This document shows, one piece after another, positions 1 to 14,300 of a DNA stretch of 64,000 nt. The stretch is from Erythrocercus mccallii. Its lineage: Eukaryota; Chordata; Aves; Passeriformes; Dicruridae. The notes below the pieces were generated by a model that did not search any database, was not told where the DNA came from, and worked only from the letters and a program-made list of their open reading frames with translations. Position 1 is the first letter of the stretch, and the number at the start of each line of letters is the position of its first letter. The position numbers were made by a program, and so were the translations under genes. Where the stretch lies: positions 424,351-488,350 of the forward strand of contig VZRG01000299.1 in assembly GCA_013397435.1 (NCBI GenBank). The letters run 5' to 3'.

Positions 1-180
1 CCAGCTGAGCCTCTCACAGCTCACTCACTCTTTATCACCCCCATGGCTGGGGGGGCAAGGCTGTTCCCAATCTTTGGTAATTAACACAGCTGCAATATAT
101 CAGGGGCAAGATTGCCCTCAGCACCATCTTCATCTGTCTCCCCACAATTCTAGGTTTGGAGAGGGGGCAAAATGGCCCTG
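1..180. repeat. Possible LTR-type repeat remnant at the window edge
   Basis: This stretch carries the string TAATTAACACAGCTG (82-96) followed by a TATCAGG-like tail. The same string, followed by TTATCAGG, occurs inside the LTR-like element near 62430. The surrounding composition is richer in C and G than the flanking AT-rich DNA. The left side is cut by the window edge, so neither the family nor the true boundaries can be given. Calling it part of the same repeat family as the 62-kb element is inference from one shared motif. Confidence 0.3.
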
Positions 181-1757
181 GTTTCATTTGGTGAACTTAG
201 AACTGGGGCATTTTTTTTCTGGATATGCTGGCGTGCCTGGTAGTGGCTTATGAAAAAGTGGTGAAAAGCTCAGGGAAGACCCAGTGACTCCCACCCTACA
301 TTCACTTATTCTGATGGCTTGCTCATTTTCAAACAGAGAAATAAACACTACTATGGACATGAACAAGACAGGCCTTCCTGAACACTCAAAGCTTCAGCTG
401 AAATAAGTGCTGATGCTTCACCCTTTTCAGTCTTTATGGTTTTATCTAGAAATAAAAGCAGGGAAGATTTCTCTTAGAAAGAAGTGGGCAAAGGACTCTC
501 ACCAGCAGAGCAGCAGCCTTTCTTTAAGCAGAAAACCATGAACTGAGCAGTGTCAGTATCAAGAGAAATCACCAATGTGAAACCACCTTGGCAAGAAGTC
601 ACCTGAAATGAGCTGTGTTAGTATAAACTATTGTTCTTTATGCTGTCTGAAGGCTTATTCCTGTCCTTCCCCAGACACCATCTACAGTCTGAAGCAGAAA
701 AGACGAACATCAAAGGCACCAAGCAGAAATAAGGTGAAAAGAGAAGCACCAAATGACTGCTACTAGGAATAGCAAACTGATTCAGAACAAATTAATAGGA
801 GACAAGCCTGATCAGAGCTAGGCACACAAATAATGGAATGAAGTCACAGATGGGCAGAAAACCCATCCCACAGACACAACAGCAGATGGACAAAACAAGT
901 GACAGCATAGTGCCCTGAAACTAGGAAAGTCATGATATTTTGTTTGATCTCTCAAAATAAAAAATATTACATTTCTTTTTTTCAGAAGCTAGGTAATATT
1001 ATGCTCAGAGGGATTGAGAAAATTATAAGAGAAGAAACATAAGGGAAGAAATGTGGGGATTTTTTGACTGAAAAGGAGAAAAAAAGGAAGACCTGAATTG
1101 CAATCCCTGTGCCTTTAACAACTTCCTCCTCCTAAATGCTGGGAGTTGTCAATAGCAAGCAAGCTCTTATCAGAGGAGAAGCAAACATTAGTACTTTGCT
1201 CTCTGGTAAAAGTATGCAAGAGTTCTTAAACAGATTGGATGGAAATACCTCTGCTTATTCCCAAGTATTACCAGAGAGCAGGTTTCCCTGCAGTCATCAT
1301 GAATAAGATGATTCTAAGCCCAAATGGAGCACATGGCCCAGATTGCTTGTGAATATCTAAGAGACCAGGCCAGAACCTGGGGCGTGCACCAGCTGTAGGC
1401 TTCCAGCACAGCCTCCCCTAGCAGCTATCACAGAGTCCTCCTTTGCCCATAAAGGAGAGCTAACAGCTCCAGTCAACCAGCACAACATGTGATTCATGTT
1501 TAACCACTACAGAAACTTCAACAATTCTTTAATTTCCTGTTATCAGAAAAACACACCAAAATATCCAGGAATAACAGAAGCACAGGCTGAGACACAGACT
1601 GGGTAATAATACTTAATACTTTGACCAAAGCATGACCCTCCTTTCACCCTAAATAATTCCAAAGTATTTTTGGTAAAACTGTCTTACATAATAATGCATA
1701 AGGAATAAATTTGTTCCTTCTACTTTTCTCCTTTTACCAGGAAGGAAGCAAAAAAAT

Positions 1758-1775
1758 CACACACACACACACACA
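1758..1775. repeat. (CA)n microsatellite
   Basis: About nine uninterrupted CA dinucleotides sit next to an A-rich run. This is a simple repeat with no gene context. Confidence 0.9.
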
Positions 1776-2334
1776 GAGCTCTATTTCTCGTTTTCTTTTA
1801 AAATATCAGGGACCTTTGCTCTTTTCTCAAGAGCCATAGCTGGAAATAATGAGGAGGGATCAAGGGCCACAGCAGTTAGATACAGCTGGTAAAGCAGTCC
1901 CATGAATGTCAAATCTGTGCACGGCCTGTGTTCCTTACTCACAAAGGGCACATAACAGATTTATGAACTTTGCAGTCCCAAGAGAAGATCTCACCTGCCT
2001 CTGGCTTGACAGTTGCTTTCATTTTCCTCAGCACTGTCTTGCTTGGCCTCTCAGTTCCTTTTACCAACTGCTCTCAGACTGCAGAATAGAGGGAAAAAAA
2101 AACCCAGAAAAACAAAGCAAGAAACCAAATGTCCCTTACTTACTTTCTCCTCCACATCCAAACCTTCTGACCACCACCATTTTTCATTAAATATATTGAC
2201 ACTCCTGCTCACTGAGGTTAATAGTATTTCCATCAAAGAACTTCACACCTGCCTCCTAATAAAACCTTGGAGAAAGACTAAGGAAATACTATATCCCATC
2301 CTAAAACCATCTCTGGATACATTCAGAGAGTCTG

Positions 2335-2420
2335 ATGTGCTTATTGTACTGAGGCACCCAACGCTGCACACAGTTCTCAGGATGGGGTCACATCATTGTG
2401 GTGAAGAGTGGGACAATCTA
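2335..2420 (-). mobile_element. Possible degraded CR1 LINE fragment
   Basis: The segment reads like the antisense of an internal CR1 3' portion: a GAGGCACCC block, then GCTGCACACAGTTCTCAGGA, a GGGGTCACA block and a block ending in GTGGGACAATC. In avian CR1 copies these correspond to a block resembling 'ctggacacagtactcgaggtgggg'. It is diverged, lacks the 3' terminal octamers and may be old. It falls within a 147-codon open frame (2013-2456) that I do not regard as a gene. Confidence 0.35.
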
Positions 2421-5400
2421 CATGTTATAACTACAGCACATCATGTCTGCTTCTAGAAAAATATCCTGTCTTCAAGACACAGCAATTTTCTCGGTATAAA
2501 AGAAAACTGTAATATGCAAAATTCAGATGAAAAACCGTATTATTAGGATGCTTAAAGCAACATCTTCTAGACAACCTGCATAATTGGGAACAAGGCCCAA
2601 AAGGCACAGATGCCTTCCTAAAATTATATTCAACCAAAAGTTTTGCTCATAATGTCAAGTTTGATCATAATTAATACTTTCTGCTACTGCAGGCTGAGAA
2701 ATCCAAATTACATTAACTAGCTATGAGTCAAAGTGACCTCAGCTACATGGCTGGAACTGCCAAGTGACCCTGGCCACACATGCAAGTAATTCCCACATCA
2801 GAGATCAAAGTCTACTGCACCTTCCAAGGAAGGGGAAATGGTCAGCAATAAATTGTTCATCCTACAACAGCACACAGGTGATACACATCATGATATCCCC
2901 TGCAGGGTATTTTCTTGCAACCATTCTACTGTTGCTCTAGATTTTATTCCGTTGTTCTAGATTTTATTAATCTAAATACCATGACAACCTCGTAGCCTTG
3001 TACTGACAAAAATCCTTTCTACCACATCAGCATTTTACATAATGTATTTTTAATTCAGAGTATAATATCAAATCATTTGGGAAAACCATGCTCAACTTTA
3101 ATCTTTTCTGTGAATAATTAGCAGCTTGACAACAAAGGACACTAGGCTCTCTCTGGATTGACATGTATTCCAGCATCAAGGCATCTGCATTTTCACCAAG
3201 GGCTCTGTTCACTGAATTTCTGGTTTTTTAAACTGAAAAGGAAAGTGAAGTTTCAAGGAAGAATCCAGGTCAATTTAAACCATGTTAATTTCCCAGTATA
3301 TCAGTTTTGTTTGGCTTCCTGACATCCAACTGTAATACTACTCCTGACAGAGAAACAGGGAGAGAAATAACTACCAGGTGCCAAAGTTTATAGAAAATAT
3401 TCAGCAAACTGCTGTTGATTATAGGACAGTGTGCAGACAACTGCACTTAATGAAAGGCAGCTACTCTTCCCACACATCACCAGGCACAGCTTGGAACAGG
3501 TTTTAGTGCATGCTGAACACTTTTGGCATATCTGAGTGGCATCTCTAGAGACTGTACCACTGGTGGGAATTTAAAAGTTCTCATTTGCTGCTCCTTACAT
3601 TAAGTTTGGATAGAAAAAGGTGTTTGTGACTTGATGTTGATGCCTTATACCTCTTTTTAATTTAAAGCAATGAGATGTCATTTTTCTTCCTTGTCTAGCA
3701 AAAAGGGAAAGCTCCATCTTCTAGTATTGTCCAAGAAAACTGCATGGACCACAGTTACCATACAAACCACATATCAAACATAAAAACTGTCATGGTTAGG
3801 GCAAACAATCCAAATTTCTGCCAAGTGCTTGTGAACTTATGGCTCCAGAAGAACATGAATTTCAAGTGAAGTCTCTGAAGACTCACTGAACCATTCTGAG
3901 TTTAACACACCTCACCTTTAACACATTTTGTAATAGCATTCTTTGAGAAATCAAAAATCCTACTTTGCAGGTAGGCACCATGCTGCAGAAAATATCCTTG
4001 GCCTGAAAAGCCTGAATGAGTCATTAGTCTCTTACAAAGGTCAAGACCTGAAAATATTAGTTTTAATATTTTTAGAATTTTCTTCTTTCCTGGAGAAAAA
4101 AACCAGAAAATCACAATCAGTACTGGATAAAGTAGATGTTCAGAACCACTGCCATGCAGGCTCTTGGAACACAGCCATGGCAGAGAAATAGTGAAAGTAT
4201 TTTGGTTGACTGGTTTTGGGTGGTGTTTCAAACTGAGAGCCATTTCATGATGTGATAAAAACAAATCCATAGAAGTTCTCAGGACAAGGCTACTGAAGGT
4301 CAGGTATAACTAAAAACAGCTGTCCATACTAAGAATACAGAAAAAAAAACCCAAATAATTTCTCTCCAATGTGGCATAAAGATAGGAAAGAGGAGTTTAT
4401 TTTTTCCTTCTATACTGGCATGCAGGATTACTGAAAACACAGCAGTAATAATGAGCTACAATGCAAATTGCTAAGCAATTTCTGTGCTTAGGATACACCG
4501 GTGATATGACTGAATTTCCTCCTCCCAGCCCTTTGGAAGAAGGCTAAGCTTTGAATAATAATTTCTTAGGCAATAACAGAACATGGATTCTAAACATTCC
4601 TAAAGCTACTAATAAGTCTTCAGATTGTTTCAAGAAACATCAGGACCAGTTCATCCCTCCTGCATCCCATTCTTCAGCTGGGGTGCAATACAGCCACTGC
4701 TCAACAGGCAGTAAGAGGAGATATGAAAAATATAATTCCAGGCAATGATACAGATACCTGAGGCAAGGGAAATGAAATTACCAGAGCTAGAATTTGATCA
4801 AGTTACAAAGATGCCACCATTGGTAAATGTTTTGTGATAAATAACAGTCTAAGGGTCATTCTCTTCTGCACCATCTCCTTGAAAATGCAGGGCAAGATGC
4901 AAAAAGAGAATTATAACTGCAAATAGCAGGAAATATGGGAAGAGGGAACATGTCATGGGTCACTGTGACCATTCACATTTCTTGTGCAATTCAGAAGTTT
5001 GAAGATTAAAAATTCTAGAAAGGCATCTTTTTCAATACCCTTTAGTATTTAGTATGTTTTCAAGAAGTACAAATAAACAGAATCAAGCTCCCCATTCTCA
5101 AGTATCTCTTTTAACCTATGATAGCATAAATTCATTCAAAAGTATTTAAATGAAGAAAGGACTATCCAGATTTGAAGCATCAATATTAAATCATTTCACA
5201 CACCACACTGTGTTTCTGTACATGTCCTGCACTGGTTGGTACATGACATGTGAAAATAATTTTCAGAAAAATAAGGGTACAGAGCAAACACTGTGAGAGA
5301 GAAAGGAAGGGGAACTAACAGTGTGGTAGCTTAACTTTGTTCTTCCCTTGGCTGTGTGTCAGACAATCTCTGTGAAGTTCCTGGACTGTTTATGTTATAT

Positions 5401-5476
5401 CTCCAGCCTCGATATTCCTTTCCATCAATCACTATTAGATCTGTAAAAAGGCGCTGGTGTGTCTCTTTTGATTGTC

Positions 5477-5505
5477 AAAAAAAAATAAATTAAAAAAAAA
5501 AAAAA
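5477..5505. repeat. A-rich low-complexity tract
   Basis: Two runs of A (9 and 14 residues) are separated by TAAATT. It could be the poly(A) remnant of an old retroposed sequence, but no upstream element was recognised. Confidence 0.7.
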
Positions 5506-8500
5506 GGCTATGAGAGTGAATTTCTCAAGGCTTTTGTGTCATAAACTGCATCTACCTTAACACTAGTTACTGCAAATTTTTCCAGTTTTCTTTCCACACT
5601 CATCTAATGTTGTCTTCCTACTTCCTCATTTACACATTCAAAAAAGAAAATCTTTTGTCAGTCTCTACTCTGTGCAGGCACTACTACACCTTCAATAATT
5701 CATTAACTGACAGAATTAATATAAAATACCTGGAATTCAGGGCAAAATCATGAGAAAACTTGCACCAAAAAATTCACTTAGAGATCTTCCTTCCCCTCTC
5801 CTTCCCCTCTTGCATAATTTGATGTGTAATGTGTAGTTTGTGTCTTTAACACACTTTTAAAATAAATGCTCGCTAAACATAATCACTAACTGTTTTCAAA
5901 CCTCCTTTACCCGTACAAAAAGCTGAAATTTAAACTGCAATCCTTCGCTGCTCAGGAATTGCATTTCAACCTTTGCATAAAATAAGCACTCAAAATTGTT
6001 CCCCATTGCAATTTCTCTTTGGAGTGCCTAAAATTTCCAGTATGTCCAATGTTCATCTGAAAGAGCTTAACACATAGTGCCTCCTTTCAGAGCAAGGGGC
6101 TTCAAATAAATTATAGGTTAAAAGAATATGGACTAACTGAATGTAATGTAATTTTTGGTGCTGGTTTAGTGCAGGATTAAGTTAAGCCTTCAGTGAAATT
6201 ACAGCAAATTTGCACTTAAGTATCAGATCAGAATTTCATCCAATATCTTTTACTGAATTCAAATGCAAGCTTTTGTTTCCAAAGACAAGCAATCACACTT
6301 CCATGTCACAGATTTATTAAGTCAGCACCTCTCCTACTCCTTCTGATACTGTTTTCATTACCAAGATCTTTTCACTAAATATGTAACATGTGGACATACA
6401 AATCACGTATTCATTCCCAAATCCCTTTAACATTTTAAGTTCCTTAATTCTGTAGTTATTAGTCACTGATTTGTACACTTGCCTTATCCCTAGCCTTTAG
6501 AGCTCTGGAAACCAAATAAAGAATTTTTACTGTATATCCTACTACTTTTACTGCTGAAATAATGAAACCTTATATAAGTTAATATTTTCATTATAAAAGT
6601 TTATTTCACTCTATCTTCCAGAAAAGCCATTCAAGACAGAAACATGCAGTCAATTATCCAATAGAATGAAGTGGTAATGCTAATTAGCAAGTTAATGTTC
6701 AATTAGATTTAACAAAAATACTGCTGGGAACTTGAGAAGAGCCATAATACTGATGGCCCTTTATTAATAGAATGATAACATACAACAAAGCAAAACCTGC
6801 CAGCAATGAGATGTCAAACTATAAAAGAGTCCCAAGAACAGATGACTTTTCCTGAGATTTAAGCTTCCTACAATCCTCACAGCTCCTTAGGGAGCCATGT
6901 CAATTATACCATCATCAATGCAAATGGCATTTTAAAGAGTCTCTGCAATGAACAGGGAATGCTAATGCTGATCAGAGGTGCTGGTGTTCAGCACATTTCT
7001 CACAAAAGCTCTGTAACCTCATGTGTGTCTGCTCACTTGCTTCTAAGTGAAGAAGGTACTCATGCTTTATCCACATATTAAGTAAATGTAACTCTCTAGG
7101 AACAAATTGTAGGCTATTCAATTTTTTCCTTTTTTTTTTTTGTTTTCCTAGCATGCACAAATAAATAGTCAATGAAGTAGCTTATTTTTAAAATGCTGAT
7201 GCCTTCTAATAACTCTACCACTACATTAGTTTCATAGTTTTCATCAAGATACAATCTCCCTTCCATAAGGAATTCTGTCCTTCTGGGAAATATAACATTT
7301 TCCTAACATGGGCTGAACTGAACACCATTTTTGATTTTGTTAAGAGCTCCTCTGTCTTCAGCACTGAGGTCCATCCATCAGCACCACTGATTAAACAGAA
7401 TGAGCATCAAGGGCTGCACTTGTCATGCAGCAAAAGAAAACTCAGTTTACAGGAAACTCACATGGAATTTTCCCACTGCCTGCCCAGCCCCAAAGGCAAA
7501 CTCTCCAACCCATCTGGCACACACTTAACTGTTAAACTGACTAATTCTTATATGAAACTAAGACATTGTTCTCTTCTGAACAGTGTGACAGCAATGGTTA
7601 CTGCTCACAGAGTTACACATGGCCCAAGTTTCACTTGGATGCTCAAGTGAAGATGTGCCAGGGTAGCCTCAGTCAGATTCATCAGTTTATAGATATGGAA
7701 TAATAGAAATCTGTACCTTACAGAAATATTTTCACTCCCACACAAAGGATTTTATCAGACTGTGATACCATTAGATATAGAATCATTTTATGTACATAGA
7801 CCAATAGAATATATGTCATTACCAAATGCAAGTTAATTTGCGGAGGTTTTAGAGTATCTACATAGTATTTCTAAAGGATTTTAATCCTTTCATCTGGATT
7901 TATTTGTAAAGGAAGAAAACAGGTTGAAATTGTACCCAGCTCTCCAATTTGTATTAATGTATTTATAAACATTAAAGACTATTCCACAATCATTCCCATT
8001 TTTCAAAAACCCAAGAACAAAAACTTCACCAGAAACCATACTAACTGAACTTTGCAAGTGCTCCATGGAACAGGAATCCCTGCTGCAGATAGTTGATTTT
8101 AAATTAGTTTTTAAACTACTGAGATAATCCCTATTTTTAATTTGATATTTCAGTAAAGGTTTCCATCGATCTCAGTTTTCCAAGTGCACTTGAAAGCTTC
8201 AAAGTAACAGCAGTAGGCTGATTTTTAATTTTGCTTTCACACCACTTGATTGGATTCAAATTCTGTGAGGCAAAATGGTATTTGGCAGCAAATGACACAA
8301 GATGCCACTTGGCATCATATTCTGATTTTTAAGCAGAAACTGTTGGAATGCTTAAAATCATTTCTTTGTCTTACTATACAGTATCTGAAATACAGGTCTA
8401 ATTTATTAACAACTCCAATGTCAAACAGAGGAAACCACCACACTAAAACCTCCTTTTTCTGCAGATTGGAAGGACATTGATTAGATGAACTGGGGGAAAA

Positions 8501-9582
8501 TTCAAAATATTGCAGGGTAATAGATCTGAAAATTAAGACCTACTACATAGTCAAAAAACACTGCAGACAAGTAGAGATTTTACAATCCAAGGACTCACGA
8601 TGGTCAGTTCATGCATATTTTATAGACAAAACAGAATTTGATCAACCTATGGTTACATCATGAACACCATTTAAATCAGGATATTTGACTTCATTATGTT
8701 TAGCCCACATAAACACTTTATTAGAGACTCATATTACATAAGGTAGGACTGTTTAACATCTCTTGATATTCACACGTAATACAGTGGCCAAGGGGTACAG
8801 TTTTTCACATCTGCTTTTAGCCAGCATAGGCTTGATATCACTGAAGGTGAGACCTTTAAAAAGCAATAATGGAATTTGCTTCTGAAGATCCAGAAGGACC
8901 CAATATTAGTGCATTCCTCTGGTTTATCATCAGGGATGAAGACAAGACTCATTTCAATTTCTATTTCAGAAATGCCCAAAAGCCAAGGCTTCAAGCCAAG
9001 TTCCCCATAGCTGGAAGTAAAGGAGCAGGGAATATGCACTGCTAATGGTTGGGGCCCAACCTCCCAAGTTCTAACCAGAAGCAACATCTCAACCTTTGAA
9101 AACTAAACTTTGGCTGAAATTGGCCTATCCTAAGAAAAGCATTTTTTGAAAGATATCTTAACCAGCTCTCATTCACCAGTTAAGCATGTAGTCTCAGAGA
9201 GGCAGATTATTTTGTTCTGTTTCTCTTCCATACCGCTTCAGAAAGAACACCCCTGATTTACTCAGGCGGCTCAAGAGTCACTAACAGCTGCCTCAATTCA
9301 GCTGCACATTTGAGCATAAAGTATGTTTACATGAAAGAGTGAGAAACAAGAGCCTGGCACTGGTTGCGTTTATAGTCAAAAAGAAAGATTTATTTTTGAT
9401 AGCTGACAAAACTGTCGAGAAATATAGATTTAGGAGCTTGAACATCACTAAATAAGCAGCAGGAATAGAAACATACCATCCTTTCAGACTTGCCAATATC
9501 AGCTTAATTTGTGATTCTAAGTTACAAATGTTTGATAGTTTGGGGCTGTGGAAGTGTCCAGACTGTAATGAAACACTGACTC

Positions 9583-9666
9583 ATGAAAACAAAGCATAAA
9601 AGAAACAAAACAAAACAAACAAATGAAAAAAACCCAAACCAACAAATGAAAAAAACCAACAAACCC
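9583..9666. repeat. A-rich low-complexity block with imperfect duplication
   Basis: An A/C-rich stretch in which the unit ACAAATGAAAAAAACC occurs twice, roughly 26 bp apart, among CAAAA-type runs. It creates spurious Lys/Asn/Thr-rich open frames on the plus strand and Phe-rich ones on the minus strand. No element family was identified. Confidence 0.6.
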
Positions 9667-11360
9667 TTGTGCCTACAAGTGACAGGAGACTCACTGCAGC
9701 TCAGCTTGCAAGGTGTGAAACAGGAGCTGTTTTCCATTAAAAAAAGCCCTCGAAGTTCCACTGCAATGTTTACTGCCGCATCAAAACCCCTTGCCCTGCT
9801 CCTTGCATTCATAAGAGGTGTAAAAAGCATTATTCATCCACTCAAGGGTTTGCCCAAGAGTATTGAGAAGTCCTTCAGGTTCACCTCCTGTAATTACCCT
9901 TTTGAACACTGACCAGAAGTCCTGGCTCAGACACAATGTGTTGAGCAGCACATTAAAGAGAGACTTGGAATAACTGTGGAGGGGAACACGTGCAAAACAG
10001 TCCCCATGTGATTTTAGGTTCACTTACTCTAGAGCAAGGGCATGTCTGCTTCTGTGTCTCAGGAAAAATCCTACAAAGTCCACAGTACTCAAACCAAGAA
10101 AAAGCACACTTGAGTTTTATTGTTTTTCCCAGAATACCATCAAAAAGACATAAACAAATCATGGCCACTTACACACTCAGAGAGCTTGTGCCAGAAGGAG
10201 CTTTCAAAACGTTACATTTCAAAGTGCTAAAATGATTGTTCACAGAAACAAAGCCAAGCAACAGAGAGGCACAGAGCACAGATGAGCCAGCACTGGACAA
10301 CAGCCAGCACTGGAGCTGGGCAGGAACCCAGTATTTCATGATATTCCCACTCTGACTTTAGCCTCAAAAGACTTTTTGTCCTCAGTCCAGCTCCCACTGC
10401 TGCCAGCCTCTCCAGTGATTTCAGCAAAGGGTTGATTGGGCCTTGGGGCTTAAGTTTCAGACATGCTGGATGCGTGTTGACTTCAGCTGTCGTGGTGAAT
10501 GCTCAGCAACACATCTGGAAGAGCGACTCCTCTGCATGCAAAACAATTCTGGTCACATCATCAACTCACAGAAGTCACAAAAGCATAAAACTACCTTAAC
10601 AAGAAAGACAGCCCTGAGAAGGATGGTGACAGAGAACTTCAACAAATTAGTCAAGAAAACTAAGCACAGGCTGCAGACTTGCAAGAGGTTTCAGAAATAA
10701 AAACACATCCAGTAAAATTCTTCTCTGTAAATTGAAGCATTCAGTAAACTTTAAACTACAAACCAAAGCATTCTGTAAACTGAAGCATTATGAAAGAAGG
10801 AAGATGTGGGAATTTCCACATGCCTTAAAAGCCAATGCAGTTCTGCATGACTTGCAGTAAAACCTTTTCTTTCTTCCTGGTTTATAGGTATAATAAGCCA
10901 GAACTTATATTTCTTCTCCAGCCAAAGATGGCTGTCTTCTATTAAAATTCTTGTTTTCATTAAAGCACAAGTCACTTAGGTACTTAAAATGTCCTTATGC
11001 AATATTTTATTTGCATAGATCCACAACACGTTGAACAGTGTGTCAGTTTTATCCTTAAAATACTACTTTTAGTACATGAGAAGTTACATGAAAGCATCCA
11101 GGAGGCCATCTAGAACGTGGTAGGCACTATAAAAAGCATTTCTTTCCTGTTTCTTAAGTGCTTAAGTACCTCAAAGACTCAAAACACAATCTTTTATGGC
11201 TGGGAGGATATGCAGGGAGTTCAGTTTTCCAAACCTACAAGGGAAAACTAGGTCCAATTTACCTGTTGTAAATAAGCAATTTCTATCACATGGAGAAAAT
11301 ACTTGAGATTTTCTCAACAACTCAGTAGTTCTCCATTCAAAGACTTTTATTTTTAAATAT

Positions 11361-11379
11361 AATAAATAAATAAATAAAC
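11361..11379. repeat. (AATA)n microsatellite
   Basis: About five tandem AATA/TAAA units in AT-rich intergenic DNA. Confidence 0.85.
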
Positions 11380-14300
11380 TCTCTATCTTCCTTTCTAAAT
11401 CCTTTTCACCTGCTTTTACAATTACAAGGAATAGCCTTTACAATTATAAAGTAAATGCTGTGATGAGTTAGAGATCAGAACCTCCCTGGAGTACTTTATG
11501 AAATCTACTGGCTTTCAGTGCTGTCTCAGAGATGTTCCAAATGAGTGACAAAAGAAGAAAAAAAAATAAAAAGAAGCAAAGTGTGCTTCTGATGAAAGAT
11601 TGAATGAGGATTTAGGGATTCACCCTTCACTCATAGTTAAGCTTTGACTATTACCAGCTATTAAAGCTGGGAGTTCTTGCATTGTACCTAGTCAGTGCCT
11701 GGTGCAGTGATGACTACAGGTACTATTAGAAGGGTGGGACTGCAGACATCAGTATCACAGTTCCTGGCTGGATCCTAGGGTGTTCATAACTTTCTATGCC
11801 CAGGGAAGAGCTGAATATAACTGCCCAAAATGGTTTCCTTCAGTAAATTCTTCATTATCTATAGCCTGGTTACAAATTGGGCCATTAGCATTTGGACATG
11901 CTGCTGCTTAGCAGAGAATTAGCAATGCAGATTTTGGGTAAAGCTCAGGGTGAAAGGAAATAAAAAGGTAGAGCTAAAAATCTTTGGCAGGGCAGAAATT
12001 CCTTACACATTCCCAGCAGCAGGATGGGCCTTCACTACAATGCAAAGCAGCTCTTGATTGAGGCACAAAGGTCCAAGAAGATTTATCAGCATGGCAAGCA
12101 CTGGAAACCACAAATGTAGGCAAAAGGTTGGAAAGGAGTCTCGGACCAGGAGAGACAAAAGCAATTGACAGTACACCATCCTGGCTATCTCTCTGCCAGA
12201 CAGAGAAATTTAGCACCACAGGACCTTAGAAATTACAGGTTATATTGTCTGTTTGCTCACATTAAAAACACTCCGATTATTGCTATTAGCCTGTTTTTCA
12301 ACTTATTCTTTTCTTAGGTAGTTAGACATTAGTTGCTACTGCCAAGTTTATGGAGGTAACTGTTGATAGTCCTTTGATTTCTGCTTGAAGTTTTAAAATA
12401 ACTTCTAACAAAACCATATTTTTTACAGGATAAGCAAGAAACACATTTTCTGATTATCTACTGGGATAAGCAAAGCAGCAATTGGTAATTCATATCTTCT
12501 TTAAATGATTTTCCTCAGTAGGAACTGAGACACTCAATAAGTGAGCATTGAAAGGAAGAAGAACAAACATCTGACATGCTGCAGGTCTTCATGTCACAGC
12601 AACGATATGAGGACAGCCTTTATAGGTCTTCCTCTGTCAGTCTGAAAGAAGTTCCATGTTACAATTAAATCAAATCAGGTGTAAGAGAAAGAGAGGTATG
12701 AAACACTGAAGTGTAAAGATGCTCATTACCTTGAGAGAAAAATGAAACTGCATACAGAGGAACTGCATAAACCACACATTCTCATGTCACCAGCCAAAAC
12801 AATCTTATTGATATATATTTTTAAATCTGACATTAGCTTGTAATAACATTTTCAAACAATAGTTCTTTCCTATTGATTTTCTGTGAGATCCATTACAGTG
12901 AATGCTATCACCTTTGAGTCAGCTACAGCTACTTCCAAGAAGTCTGGGAACACAAATATGACAGTTTGTCGGAGCAGCATTGATTGTTGCATATTTTAAG
13001 TTATTCTGTAGAGGAATACCAGAAAAATAGCTTCTAGATGCATAATGTATAAGCTCATTTACAGGAAATAAGGAACAAATCAAAAAGAGAGAAGTGACAC
13101 CTAAGAAACTGATAGAAGCAACAGCAATTTTGTCAAGATAGATAACAACAAGGAAATTTAACCTTATGGAAAACTCTCTTTATTCAAAGCAGGCATTTTG
13201 ACAAACAGCCTTTTAATTTTCAACCTGTGCTTCCCAGAGGTAATGAAGAGTATCCAAAATGAAAAGGAAGGGCATTGCACCTTGTCTCTGAGACCTCAGC
13301 ACACTGAGACAACCTGTCAAAGCTCCAAAATGCAGACTTCCCTCCCACAAACACCCAGTGCATAAGGAGCATGGCAATAGGCTGCCTGGATAACACACAT
13401 ATTCCAAACCTCATGATAAATGTTAAACAGAAGGTTTGCAAACAGATTGTTACCATAATTCTCCATGCTTCTGCAGCTCCTCAGACCTAGACTCATGCTA
13501 GATTCAGATCAGCAGCCAGCCAAGTGTAAATGCCTCCTAGGGAAGGGTTTTCCCAGCCAAGATCAGAATTAATTTTATTTCACAGCATTAACCTGAAAAC
13601 CATACCATGGTACAACATAATAAACATCCAGCCAGGAGTCCATAAATATTTAACTAATGAGTATTGGTTTTGTTTCAGGTAACTTGACAATTTACAGCTG
13701 TGTGCTTAATGAAGCACGGGTTCTCCAGACAGCCACAAAGCTCAGAAAAACACGAGAGGGTTGTTTTCCCTGTCCACTTGCTAAGAAAAGATTCCCAAAC
13801 TCCTGCCACTGACCACTCTGTTCTAACCAAGCACGGACCAGTGGCCTCAAAGGAAGGAGCCAGTCCCTCGTGGACTCCACTACTTGAGGCACAAGAAGTG
13901 ACCAGCAAGGATGCTTTAACCTACACATTCCTTACAAAGAGAACATCTGCAGAGTGCTTCAAGACATGCAGGTGCCAAAATGGCATCATTAAACACACAA
14001 GGTGTATTTGTACTATGAGCAAATTCCTGCACAAAAGTGCAAAGTTCAGCTGCAAGGTGCCACTTGCTCCTTTTGCACACTGAGAAGGCAGAGGCCACAC
14101 AGAACAGCACATTCAGCCAGCAGTTACCCCTTGGACTGCATACAGACCTACTCCTCCAACATCTTCCTCATCTCATCAAAAATTTGCTGCCTACATACTT
14201 AAAAAAAATGATTATGTTTTTATACAGATTGAGTTTAGATTCCCACCTCCAAGGCCCATCCATGCCATCGCTTACAAAGCATAGAAAATAGGAAAATAGG

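Noticed and set aside
2013..2456. 147-codon plus-strand frame
   Set aside because: It runs through a probable old CR1 fragment and low-complexity sequence, and the composition is not protein-like.
13675..14291. Cluster of 60-127 codon frames on both strands
   Set aside because: No recognisable protein, no linked exons, and frames on opposite strands overlap. Most likely chance in a locally GC-richer patch.
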